From assembly GCA_027475525.1 (NCBI GenBank), contig JAMWFC010000046.1, forward strand, positions 1,860,001 through 1,924,000: a stretch of DNA of 64,000 bases. Direction: 5' to 3'. Made by a program: the position numbers and the translations under genes. This document shows positions 12,101 through 22,269 of this stretch, piece by piece; positions within the stretch are counted from its first letter, which is position 1; every line of letters starts with the position of its first letter. Under the pieces are notes generated by a model that was not told the origin of the DNA, did not search any database, and saw only the letters and a program-made list of their open reading frames with translations. The stretch is from Macrolepiota albuminosa (taxonomy: Eukaryota; Basidiomycota; Agaricomycetes; Agaricales; Agaricaceae).

Positions 12101-14060
12101 GCCATCAAAGGAGGATGTTCCATTCAGCGCCTTTCCAAAACCACCCTTCAATCTCATTTGCAAGCTTAAGCATCTTCAAACATGTGAAAAGCCAGATATG
12201 CCGAGACCAAACTCGCCAGTTGTACCCAGGCCATACGAATTTCCATGGTCTATTATTTATTCCTCCAAAGGTGCTATGGATTCCGAGTCTAATGATTCTG
12301 AACCTTCCAAGAAAGATAATTTGCAGTGGTATAGTGACACCGAGGCATACTGTGCAGAGACCAATCAAGACCCTACATTGTCCTCTGAAGACATGACTGG
12401 CAGGGCTTATGCTGCCCTTTTACATGCTCTTTCCGACTCTCTTGAAACTCGTGCATCAAACAGTAACCTCAAGCGATCAGGTGTCTTTGGAGATATTTGG
12501 CATCTCATGCATCAGTTTCCGATCTCTATACAGCATGGTCTTTGTCGGCCATTTGGACGTGCACTACGAGATGCATTTTTTCAATATGACCCTGAAGATA
12601 AAGCCACTATCGAAGCATTCTTAGCAGAGAAAGGCATCAGCTGGGACAAGACAGTTCTTTTCCATTCTCAGTGGCTATTTAAACGTGTCAAACGATTTGT
12701 TCCACCTCCAGAGGAGCTTTTTCCCCGAATCAGTCAAGTACTCCAAACTTTCGGTCCTCTTAAAGACGCAAAAACAGGACTACCTCTCTTCAATGAAAAA
12801 TGTTGGGAGATTGCTAAAAATGTTCTTGAAAATATTCGTCGTGGATTTTATTCTGATCCTCCTGAAGTAACTTTGTACTATCCTCTTAAGCGAGATAAAT
12901 TTGGCCTTATCCGTTATCGTTGCTGCCGAGGAACAAATGCAATTGAAGGTGGAGTACATCAAAATATTATCCGATGGTTTGGCTCATTCAATGCTACTCC
13001 TGATTTTGCATTGGAGCTCCTTCGTGACTATGCTCTGTATCACAATTTGAAAGTAAGTGAAAGATTTGTACTGATATATACTCCAAATACTAATCAAGTT
13101 CAGGTTGGAACTTTCAACCGTACTGGAGTTCTATATCAGGGATCTTATGATATCTGGTCACAGAATCGAATTTCTCAGCTTCTTGACCTGCTCTCCACAC
13201 GTTTTTCCTCGAACCCACCTGATTTTCAACCTGGTGGATGGATCAATGGTGACAACTTTGTGCAATCTACCGAAATCTTTGGGATACTCCCACTTTCTAG
13301 TGATCTTCGTAACAAGCTGGGAATGTTGCCTTATCACTCTGATTTTGCCAAACAAGTCAAGATCCGTCACCATTATCTTGCATTACATCAGGATACCCGG
13401 ATTGCTATCCTTCCTGTCCATACGCATGACGAACGTGGGCTTTTTAAGCTTCTTATGGCCGAAGCCAATGGACTTTTCTCAGGACGGAGTGAACCTAATT
13501 GGTCTCAGGTAGCAGAGAGATGGAATTCTCATGCAAACGGCTTGACAATTTTCTATAAGGTTTGTAATTAGACTTTTGTCAAGACTCTGAAGCTTATTGA
13601 CTTGAAGCTTCCTGAACACCTCAAAGCCTACTCGAAAAAATGGCAGGAAAATACGAATGAAAAGAACTCAATATCTATCAACCAAGCAGCATTCAGCAAC
13701 ATCATACGTGCTTTGTCACTTTCCTCAGTCGCAATCATGCCTGTTATTTCAGGTCAGCAGCAATCAGTCCGCCAACAGATCAAGACACACGCAATAGAAT
13801 CATCCACAGCTCCAGTCGAGGACTGGCAAATCTCTAATGCTCTTGGCCGCCATTCACTTCAACAGTCCACCATTCATTTCCACTATGGAGAACATGCTTC
13901 TGAGGCAAGCAAGCCGGACAAGGGTAAAAAGCGTGCCCCTCCTGCTCTTGACGAAGATAATCACGGTCCTGTTGTGGTATCAAAACGAAAGCCACGAGCC
14001 TGTCCATGATGTCATCGGGCTGGTTGTGACGGTGCATTCCGAAGTCGACCATGCAACTAG
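9111..14060 (+). pseudogene. AT-hook / DUF6729-like / DEDDy 3'-5' exonuclease protein with four nonsense codons
   Basis: Nine exons join in phase: 9111-9276, 9335-9421, 9473-9628, 9673-9717, 9771-9869, 9920-10899, 10954-11456, 11511-13052 and 13104-14060. Exon 1 encodes two AT-hook-like motifs (KRPRGQP, GRPRK). An acidic stretch follows. Next is a Cys-rich domain (CPACLANSC ... CPNPACRKTY ... TYRSGLTDR) that I take for DUF6729. Then comes an RNase D/WRN-type exonuclease with DMEW, a later Asp (INSDLKRLF) and Y-x3-D (YAALDAY), so all DEDDy acids remain. The C-terminus ends in a Cys-rich knuckle. In-frame stops are TGA 10630, TAG 12000, TAG 13569 and TGA 14007, each one C-to-T change from Arg or Gln. 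The second arm carries the same four. Function unknown; likely nucleic-acid processing, possibly of transposon origin. Confidence 0.75.
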
Positions 14061-14940
14061 CTTGGCCCCACTGCTGTGCCGCAGACTTCAGTGTACCTTT
14101 CTGCAGTAACCATATGTATACGTAGTTTGTATATAATCTGATAAATCTTGACAGTTGTGATGTAATTAATCAATTAGTACTTATACTAGACTTGCGTTGC
14201 ATCAGTGGCAAAACGCACAAGTATATGTGGCTACTACAAGGTTTGGTGTCCCCCCTCCTTCCCTCCCCTCTCTCGATTTAATTTATTTAATTTATTTAAT
14301 TTTTCGGCGCCAGGTACACCTATAGTTTGTGAGCCCACGATGGGTAACTTAATCCAGCCACCCTCCAACCCCAGAAAAAAACCATGGATAGATATCGTAT
14401 ATACAAAGATGATTCTGTACTTAAACTATAAAAATTTGAGTCTGTCGAAGTATAGAAAATCTAAAAGTGTGAAATCAGAACACATTTTGTCACCCACCAT
14501 GGTTCGGTGAAATAAATTAATAAAAATCATATAAAATTTGAGTATGCCAAACACTTTGACAGGTACATAGTGTCTTGAATATAATTTTCCAGGAGATGGA
14601 AAGAGGTAGAAAGTCCAAGGAAGTCGATATCTCTGTGTCTGATTATAAGAAAGCGTGACAATCCAGGGGCTGTTGAAACTCCACATACAGCGGAGCAAGG
14701 ACTTGAACAAAAAAAATGGCAAAAAATTTCACTTCCTGACATACGACAGTATGACCCTCAGTCGTCGTCGTTACACGGTGCTTGGGTTTCTTTCTGAGGT
14801 AAGTTTCTCTGCGTCTACTGTTTTTGATGGGCACTCTCAGGTTTCAGCGTAATCTGGGTATATTGGGAACTTTTTAGATACTTTATTGGTCTCAGTTAGT
14901 GAACAGCATATCAGCATCAGCACCATGGGTTGAGATGTTA
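14061..14940. other. Intergenic, no gene seen
   Basis: This is AT-rich with short spurious frames only. A small tandem repeat of an ATTTAATTT-type unit lies at 14,278-14,302. Nothing else is recognised. Confidence 0.5.
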
Positions 14941-14957
14941 TAGCCATCGCTGTGAAC

Positions 14958-15480
14958 TCAACCGATGGCAGCAGCAGCGGGAGGAGGAATAAGGTGACCA
15001 CGACGTGCGGCGAAGATTTTAGAAATCAAAGGCAATCCAGTATCCTTCCACAAGTCCTCATTACCGAAAAGGAGTGTCATCAAAGACGGAAAATTGTCCA
15101 CTTGTCTTCGTAACTCTGGTAGATCAATATCAGCAACCCCATGAACATCTGTTTCACCATCTGTGATCTCTAAAAATTGACCAAAGCCATCATAGAGGAC
15201 GGAAATCAGTGGAATATCTTGATCTGGATGAGGGCGGTCCTCCAATATCTTTTTCGAGGGTATCCTCTGAAAAGCTTCGTAGTTCAAAAGCTTCCCGGCC
15301 TCCGAGGGTGCAGTGGTTCCAATTTTTGCCTTCTTGGAATGGTCATAGTATTCCACTTATGGCTTGCGCTTAGCGGCAGTTGGAGCTGGTGGCTCAATGA
15401 GGATTTGGATCGTATCATCAGACGGTTTACTACTCTGGCGTCTGACTTGGGTTTTGACGCGGTTAAGTAGTTTACTACAG
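14958..15480 (-). pseudogene. C-terminal fragment of an uncharacterised agaric protein
   Basis: On the minus strand a frame of about 170 codons runs to TGA at 14,958. It is broken by a TAA (15,357-15,359) where Gln is expected (CAA to TAA) between a basic KRKP stretch and EYYDHSKKAK. The open 132-codon part contains ISVLYDGFGQFLEITDG and ends in Ala/Pro-rich residues. I recall similar stand-alone agaric proteins of unknown role. No catalytic motif is visible. The 5' part appears missing. Confidence 0.5.
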
Positions 15481-15763
15481 TGTTCCCCACTGAGCGGGGT
15501 CTACTAGTTCAAGAAACTACTTTTCTTGATTCAAAGGCAGAGGAAGTCGCGGTGGTGGCAGAAAATAGTAAGAAGTGATGGGAGAGCGAAGGATGTCAGG
15601 GACGTAAACGGATTGCGAACATGGGTCACAGCTGGAGCTGGTCCAAAGCTGACATTTGAATTGAGCTGAGGCCAGTTCGAGCACACTAATTTGTATTTGT
15701 CATGGCGGGCTAGAGCAAACAAGAACATTTAAAAGGGCACACAATTAGTCTCACTCCGTCGAT

Positions 15764-16669
15764 ATGGACCAAGATATTGTCCTCCATCGAACTATCCTGC
15801 CCACAAGCATGACGACCTTCTTCGGCAACTGGCCTCATACGAAACCCCTTCCTGCTCCCTCACAAGTACGCTCTCGCACCTTTGATTCCACTTTCGAGAT
15901 ACTCCAACACCGTCAACATGGCAAATATGCTCAAATTGTTTTACATATCCCCGATCTAGCTCTCGTCATCAAACACGGCCCTCGTACAACCATCGCAGAA
16001 GGTCAAGCTCTCTGGGCACTGGCGAAATACTGTCCTCAAGTGCGAGTACCAACAGTATACGGCTGGTGCAAGGATGGAGATGAGATATTCATGTACCTCT
16101 CTTACATTGACGGCGAGCCAATCGAATCGCGTCTGAGTACCCTCAGCGAGAATGACTACAAGGAAATTGCTGCTCAGCTAGCTCCTATGATTAAATCTAT
16201 ACGTCGTTTCCGACAACCTCCTCAGGACGTATTCGTGGGTTCTCCGGATCGTGGTCCCGTTCGTGATCAAATGTGGTGGCATGGATATGAACGCCCTCCA
16301 ACTTCCCCGTTCCTCTCCGTCAAGGAGTTCAACGATTCACTCTTTGCCATGGCCTCCCACCTCCCCATGTTTCCAGATCACGAGTTCTTTCGAACCTTTC
16401 GTGCGTCTCTCTCGGATGATTCTTCCATCCGATTCACTCATTCAGATTTGGCAACGACAAACATCATCATTTCGCGCACAAGTACAGAGGTAATGGGTAT
16501 CATAGACTGGCAGGAATGCGGTTGGTATCCAGAGTATTGGGAGTATGTTAAAGCCAAGCATACTGCGCCGCAAGAATGGGATAAATACATTGAAATCGCA
16601 CTAGACTCTACTTATCCACAAGAGTTGGAGGCAATTGAAAGCTACAATAGTACTGGGATATGGTTTTGA
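15764..16669 (+). CDS. APH-family (aminoglycoside phosphotransferase-like) small-molecule kinase
   Basis: An uninterrupted single-exon frame of 301 codons. It has the hallmark Brenner-type catalytic loop HSDLATTN (H226, D228, N233) followed by the metal-binding Asp in IIDWQECG (D248). The N-terminal lobe has a conserved-looking IKHGP-type Lys segment and an EGQALWAL helix. A WYPEYWEY tail after the metal site is typical of fungal APH proteins. Length matches the family (about 270-320 residues). The likely reaction is ATP-dependent phosphorylation of a small hydroxylated substrate, which cannot be named. Fungal genomes carry many such genes and antibiotic resistance should not be assumed. It has no stops in either arm, unlike its neighbours, so it is probably a functional host gene. 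Confidence 0.85.
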   Translation: MDQDIVLHRTILPTSMTTFFGNWPHTKPLPAPSQVRSRTFDSTFEILQHRQHGKYAQIVLHIPDLALVIKHGPRTTIAEGQALWALAKYCPQVRVPTVYGWCKDGDEIFMYLSYIDGEPIESRLSTLSENDYKEIAAQLAPMIKSIRRFRQPPQDVFVGSPDRGPVRDQMWWHGYERPPTSPFLSVKEFNDSLFAMASHLPMFPDHEFFRTFRASLSDDSSIRFTHSDLATTNIIISRTSTEVMGIIDWQECGWYPEYWEYVKAKHTAPQEWDKYIEIALDSTYPQELEAIESYNSTGIWF

Positions 16670-17400
16670 CACCCTGTGTTATACACTTTTCAATATATCA
16701 ATACCAGCACTGTAGAATCGCAAAGGATTACTTTGCTTCGTTCGTAAATTACTGATGAACTCGAGCAAGACAAAGCATATAGTAGCATTGTGTCAACAGT
16801 AGCGACACAGTGGGGATGAACCTAGCAGATTCTCCCAAGTCACAACGCGGTAACTGTCGGAGTCTGACGGATAAACTGGCTATTTCACCGCACTAACGCC
16901 AGATCTCTGCGCTATTCCATGCTATTCACGATCTGAAATCTACATCCTGCACGTAGAATTCCTTATGCTGAAGGATACATGACTGGAAAGAGTAAGGATT
17001 GCCGGTCTTTTAGAATTTACTCATATTGAATTGAAGATAACGATACCAAGGCAAAATGGAGACCAATTATCTCTATCCAAAAGAAGTCGATCTGTGCGCA
17101 GGTTGAAATGCAGTTTTGCTAATGAATACCGAAACGCCGAAGCCGGCGTGAATTCGACCATCTCCATTTGTGATGTGGTCGACCGATAATGGTCAACGGA
17201 ATCTCCACAGCTAACCAGCTATTATGCAGGAAGGTCAGAAGGTACACGCATTGTGGGTGTTGGCGTCCACTACGCTCGATTGGTATGTCAACGTGCTTAT
17301 TGTCTGTCTGTACCGACTGCAGGGACATCGGAGCCAGAAAACACACATATCTCCTGTGTGTGAGGCGAAGTGTGAGCTCTAGCTGAAAATTTTTCTTTTT
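16670..17400. other. Intergenic, no gene seen
   Basis: No convincing frame or repeat is visible. One of the few differences between the arms lies near 17,046. Confidence 0.5.
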
Positions 17401-17426
17401 TGGGACGCCAAATGTGGACAATCAGG

Positions 17427-17449
17427 GTTGTTGTTGTTGTTGTTGTTGC

Positions 17450-17486
<37 letters not shown>

Positions 17487-17620
17487 GCTGTTGTTGTTAT
17501 TGTTGTTAAATATTGTTGTTATTGTTGTTCTTCTTGTTCTTGTTCTTGTTCTTGTTCTTGTTCTCGTTCTCGTTCCTGTTCTCGTTCTTGTTGTTCTTGT
17601 TCTTGTTCTTGTTCTTGGTT
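17427..17620 (+). repeat. Compound microsatellite (TTG)n then (GTTCTT)n
   Basis: About 90 bp of GTT/TTG triplets with rare GCT and ATT variants are followed by about 100 bp of a GTTCTT hexamer with C interruptions. It gives spurious long frames (poly-Leu, poly-Val, poly-Asn). The same tract sits at 56,013-56,206 in the right arm with what looks like the same length. That is unusual for an old duplication. Confidence 0.9.
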
Positions 17621-17736
17621 GCGTGAGATATATCACATGATACAAATCGCGTGAATAATAAAAATGAGGCCACTTTTTTGCTCAACTTTTCATAGTACCT
17701 CAATCTATTCTAAATCTCGGAATCTCTCGCGCAGCC

Positions 17737-18310
17737 ATGTCTACTCGTCCTGTTTATCTCGTCTCTGTTCCTCTCAAAAACGCACGACCTCATTGGTGTC
17801 TCTGGATTCCCTTGGATCCAAACGTACGCCGTTCCTCTGAGTCTTCATGCGTGCCTAAATCCCAATCATTTCTAGCACCCCAACGACATTGGAAAGAAGA
17901 TACATGTCGTTGGATCACCCCAATTTGGCTTTAAAACGGAAGTCGAACACGGTTTTGACTGGCGTAAAACCCGCTCTGGGCCCAATATCAGGCTCTTCCC
18001 TCTTGGCTTTACCGACTCTTCCAACATTATTGATGTCCTTGAGAATGTCAAAACCGAAGACCTAAACAAGGGCGATCAGTTTGAAAAAGTTGCGGGGAAA
18101 ATCAATGCGCCTCGTGCCGCTAGCAGTGATGTCATGCCAACGGGTAAAGTGTCCGAAGTTACGGCCGCACTGCGTCGTGACATTCCTGGTATGCGTCGTT
18201 GCCAGGAATGGACAACGGATTATATCCTTGCTCTTGTTGATGCCCGTTTATTACCCCAGAGTGCACGGGATGTCATTCCTCAGGCAAAAGAACTGAATCT
18301 TATCAACTGA
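17737..18310 (+). CDS. Small spliced gene, uncharacterised fungal protein (173 aa)
   Basis: Exon 1 is 17737-17823 (29 codons, starting MSTRPVYLVSVPL), the intron is 17824-17875 (GTACGC ... TCTAG), and exon 2 is 17876-18310. Spliced length is 173 residues. The join restores HVVGSPQFGF, a motif I know from a family of small fungal proteins that start with a hydrophobic strand, then a WIP strand, then HVVG (possibly the DUF6914 group). The C-terminus has the RCQEWTTDYI motif of that family. No enzyme motif, signal peptide or membrane segment is seen. It is intact in both arms, so likely functional. Role unknown. Confidence 0.75.
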
Positions 18311-18319
18311 TCTAGTGAG

Positions 18320-19100
18320 TATTTGACTCTTTTCCACCAAACCCTCATCTCATTTTCGTGTCAGAGATGATCGATGATCGTTGACAGCCTGACTTGGGAA
18401 AAATTGTTTCATATTTCCATCCGAGCATGTTTGTCTTACAATGAATATCATGTAGATAAGATGAGTCTACTATAATGATGGTCGACGTAGCCTGGGATTT
18501 CCACTACCAGAATGTTCATGTAAATTTCCGCTGTTCCTGACAAAACTCTTATGCAAGAACCAACCATAGATCGTACCACTAAAAAGCGGGAGACTGGATG
18601 GACCTGTTCTGGTTTCTCCAGTTCTCCGTCGGCATAGTACCAATGGCCAGCCGGCAATTATCAGTGTCCCTATGATGGGTGAAGATAGCCCTGGTGTTTG
18701 TTGATGATGATCACTTGAAGAAGAAGAAATCTGTTTATTCCGCCGGCAAGCCACACTACAGGGCTAAGAGACGGGGGTCAAGTACTGCTTGTACTCTATG
18801 CCTGACAGTGTTGTCTGTTATCTTGGTGTGCAAGATTTTTAGTGTCTCCTAATATACCTTTCCTCGCAGAGTTGTCCGTGGCATGTGTCATTGACATGGT
18901 CACATTGTGAAGTACCTGAGTCTTTGTGTACACAGGATGTCTTGACCTCCCATGGTGTGTGGTTCCTTGTCCCACCTGTGCTAGGTGTCTGTCCCTGCTT
19001 TATCGTCCTCCGTCTTCTGCCTCTCCCCCCTATCCTTCTATGTTTCCCTCTCCCTCTTCTACCAGGTTGTCTGTGCCCTCCCTCTCCCTCTCCACTTGCC
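18320..19100. other. Intergenic; LINE 3' flank and a short dispersed repeat
   Basis: It holds the repeat block at 18,503-18,555 (also at 6.6 kb and 55.1 kb). From about 18,840 it holds pyrimidine-rich DNA continuing from the LINE end. No gene is supported. Confidence 0.4.
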
Positions 19101-19102
19101 TC

Positions 19103-20853
19103 TACCACCTCTCCTCTTCTTTGTCATTTTCACCATCGTTTTCCATTGGTTGTTCCTCTTGTCTGCACTTCATGCCTGTCTTTGTGAAAGCCCCTGTCTT
19201 TTCAAGGAATCTTGCCATTGCCTCTATCCTGTCCTTCATGCCCAGTAGCTTCCCTAGTTCCAGCTGTTTATCTGCTTCCTGTAAAATGTGTCTGTATTCT
19301 TTGTATTGTGGGCAATGCTTTATTACATGCTTGCATGTTTGGTATCATTCCCCACCTATACATCCTGTCTTTTTGTGAGGTATAAACCCAGCATAGTACT
19401 CACCTAAGAAAGCATGTTTTGTTTAGCATTGCATGAGTCTGCCAAACACCTCTCTGGGAATGTGTACGACATGATTCCTTGGTTTCCATCTTGGTGCCAG
19501 TCTATTGGCTATGGCAAATCCTCCTGTGGATGGATTCCTCCTCCATTTGCTGATAGGCTTCTACTTGGGCTGAGCACATCAAGGGACATTATAGGCCTAC
19601 TGATGTTCAACAGACTGGAGACTCTAGTGACTCTTTTAAACATAGAAGATTGCTGGTTTTTGGCGCTCTGCTACAGACTCTACTTATCAGCCTCATCCAA
19701 CATTTATCAGTCCTTCAGCACACACTATCTGTTGACTTGAAGCATTTAGGAGGCTTAGGACCCATAGTGCTAGCACAATGGTGGAGAGGTGACTCTGACC
19801 AAACCCTGATCAATTCTGCAAGGAGTTAGCATTAGGCACTGCCATTTGACAAGGCACCTCAATCAGAAATCTAAAGAATCAATGACAACAGCACAGGATA
19901 TACTCAAACCCAATGTTTTAACCTATCAGAATTTGATACAATGTTTAGTGCCAACATCAGCGCTCACAGCATCTGTCAAGGATTTTCCAACCATACCCCA
20001 GAGAAGCCTGGCCAATCAGAATCATACTAAAAAGTGAGCAGACTCATATAATTCTAAGTCAGCTCAGAGTCACTGTGGCCAATGAGCTATAACGCCATTG
20101 GTTGCCATCATCCATGTGCTACCAGTTGCTGTTAACAGGTTGCTGTTAGCTGGAACTATGAGGAGAGGTGCTAATTGGTAGTGCCACAAATGGATTCATT
20201 TTGAAAATACAGTAGTGCATAGTATAAAAGATAGCTACTTCATGTGTATATAACAACAAATTATAACCCTTTGAGCACCCAGTTACACTCAGCATTCAAA
20301 TTGTGCTAGCTTGACCTAACTTCATCACTAAGTTGGGTGCTAGCTTTGTCTTTATTGTCTTTGTTGTTTATGGTGCCACCTATAGGCACATTGCATTGCA
20401 CTATTCTTTCTCTTTCAAATATCTTTGCCTTAATTATGGTGCTTACAGTTTGCTAGGTAGCATCTAAGGTGCTATCACCAAGCACGCTATTCTATTACAT
20501 TTACTCAAGCACACCAGGACTCTGTCAGGACTCCTCACAACTATGTATGCCATTGCCTCCCCACTTTTGGAGTGCCCTCTCCTCCACTTTTCTCTTGGTG
20601 TTTGTTATTATTGTATGTTCTATTGTCTACATTTCTACTCTCCTTTTAGCTTCCTTGTCTGCTCTTTCATTTCCCACAACCACTTTGTGGCCTGGACACC
20701 ACTCAATACTTACTGTTCTGTTCTCTTGTCCTCCAGAAAGTTGTCTATGTAGTGTGTGATGCTGGCCATCTGTGCCTGGCCTGGGGCAGGTTTTGGTTTG
20801 TATGCTGATGTAGTACTTGGTTGTAAGTAGTACTGATAGTCTGGGGCTTGCTA
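19103..20853 (-). pseudogene. 3' end of a Tad-like LINE (RNase H and C-terminal zinc domain), split by an LTR insertion
   Basis: On the minus strand the upstream part has an RNase HI signature (EWCPGHKVVVGNERADKEAK). After the inserted LTR it has the typical LINE C-terminus: GYFGEYYAGFIP-like residues, a CKHVIKHCPQY zinc-knuckle-like block, then LGMKDRIEAMARFLEKTGAFTKTG. A frameshift just before the RNase H core and several stops show decay. The reverse transcriptase core is not present in readable form. Identical in the right arm at 52,780-54,530. Confidence 0.75.
19548..20549 (+). repeat. LTR-like insertion (1.0 kb) inside the LINE
   Basis: The segment interrupts the LINE frame. It is flanked by CCATT on both sides (19543-19547 and 20550-20554), a candidate 5-bp target-site duplication. 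It matches a less decayed copy at 29,851-30,860 over its whole length, including a GTATAAAAGATAGCTA promoter-like block (20,221 here; GTATATAAGATAGCTA at 30,532). It starts TGCTGATAGG. The 3' end reads CTATGTATG rather than a clean CA. With no internal region on either side it looks like a solo LTR. Confidence 0.65.
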
Positions 20854-20859
20854 GTGTAG

Positions 20860-22080
20860 AATATGACCTTCAATTCACACTGACTTTGACAACAAAATGA
20901 ACTCTTATTGTTTTGAATGCTTTCAATAATTTTGCAGAAAGCAGAGGTTTTGATTATAATGTCGAATGCTTTTTAATAATATTCCAGCAAGCAGAGGTTT
21001 CTTAACAAACTCCAGCCTAAGCAATTCACTCCCTGGGAATCACTGAGCCTTTGTCTATTAATTGCCTGCCTATTCTCTACCAAACTTGGGCTATTTATAC
21101 TGTTTTTCTGGTGCACAGACCACTATCTACACATGACTCTTTGTTGTCAACTCCCCAGCCTCCAGAACATATTTGATAGTCCAATTTCCCTTTTGGGAGG
21201 CATGTTTCGGTGCCACCAGTTCCACCATTCAACTTCTTGTTCCACCATTCCTCCGGATGTCTCTGATTGCCACTTCCCCATTTGCTTCAGCTCCATTTAG
21301 CATGATCCCATTCATAGATCCTTCTTTCCCCTTTTAGCACTTCTCTGCATTTTATGCTTCTTTTTCCTTTCCTCTTTCAGTCATGTCAAATTGGGCATTG
21401 TCAGATCTGATCTTGATCTAGATCATCACAAATTGATCATATTTTGTCACTTCTGCCAGCTCCCATGCTTCCCTTCCCCATTACAGTAGTTGGACTATTG
21501 TTGAGCTGATAGTTTGAGCTGGTCCTTGCCTGTTGTTCTGTACTTTTCTGTGTATTTATTGGGATGTTTTGGAGATATATTTGTTGAGACTGCTACCAGG
21601 AGACTTACAGTTTTCAGCCTATAATTAAATGTTTATTTTGACTTTTGGTGCATGGTATGTCCCTGACTGCTGGTACAGCATTGTATCACTGACATCACTG
21701 CTACTGTGTTGTCAGCAAATATGTGTATGTAAGGGTGACCTCTGGAGGCTATGGCTCAGTCACACAGCTGGCAGAGGGAGATCCAAAGTGTATTAGAATA
21801 TATACTGACAATAACATAATAACTACTCACCTGGCAGAGGAAGATCCAAAGAGAAAGAGAACAAGTCTAGGGATTCCATTGATGATGCTCAAAAGTAGAC
21901 CAGTAGCAGATACAGATTATGGCTACTGACCTGTACAAAATGTGTTGGATGTGCTAAAGGTTGTGGGAGTTCCAGGCAGTTTTCAGAGAACAAATCAGAA
22001 AAGGAGTTGAATGGTGATGACGCCCAAATCAAGCTGAGTACTGCATGCACTATCACTAGTACAGCTACTTAACCAATATA
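20860..22080. repeat. LTR-like and repeat DNA, including family B LTR at about 21,340-21,650
   Basis: No gene is seen. The piece 21,340-21,650 matches 34,365-34,650 closely (shared blocks: GGCATTGTCAGATCTGATCT, GTTGGACTATTGTTGAGCTG, TTACAGTTTTCAGCC). It ends in an ATAATTAAATGTTTATTTTG block, so both look like the same LTR. At 21,955-21,990 there is an inverted piece of the family A LTR end (TGTTGGATGTGCTAAA). Confidence 0.5.
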
Positions 22081-22100
22081 GCTTTGGATGCACATAGAGA

Positions 22101-22262
22101 CATCACAACAGTACATGTCATACGTTGTACGGGAGCCCGCTTTGTGCCGTACCATATGTGTCCAGCGGAGTCCGCTACACTGGAGCGGAGCAGTCCCCAC
22201 AGTGCCGTGGACGTGTCACAATGTGCTGTATGACACGGTCCAGTGGATCGATAAAAGGCAGG
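22101..22262 (-). repeat. KDZ end repeat (R1), GC-rich copy, left end of the older KDZ element
   Basis: It begins CATCACAACAGTACATGTCA and runs to the GATCGATAAAAGGC block. It is identical in inverted orientation to 51,294-51,455 and close to 41,532-41,712 and 33,291-33,410. It bounds, together with the R1 piece at 33,291-33,410 in opposite orientation, a KDZ-containing block. Confidence 0.75.
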
Positions 22263-22269
22263 CACACAC

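Noticed and set aside
12048..13571. Separate gene of 507 codons
   Set aside because: Its frame is continuous with the upstream exonuclease exon (only a TAG between) and with the downstream part (only a TAG), and it reads through a 51-nt intron. It is the middle of one broken gene.
15764..16669. Antibiotic-resistance gene from bacteria
   Set aside because: The protein has the fungal APH-type layout and fungal codon use, and such kinases are very common in fungi. Nothing points to transfer or to a drug substrate.
17400..17654. Long frames encoding poly-Val/Leu/Cys or poly-Asn/Thr/Arg
   Set aside because: They are translations of the (TTG)n-(GTTCTT)n microsatellite in all frames and have no gene context.
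18926..19378. Plus-strand frame of 150 codons (Ser/Pro/Cys-rich)
   Set aside because: It is the antisense of the LINE C-terminal region, which has recognisable motifs on the minus strand.
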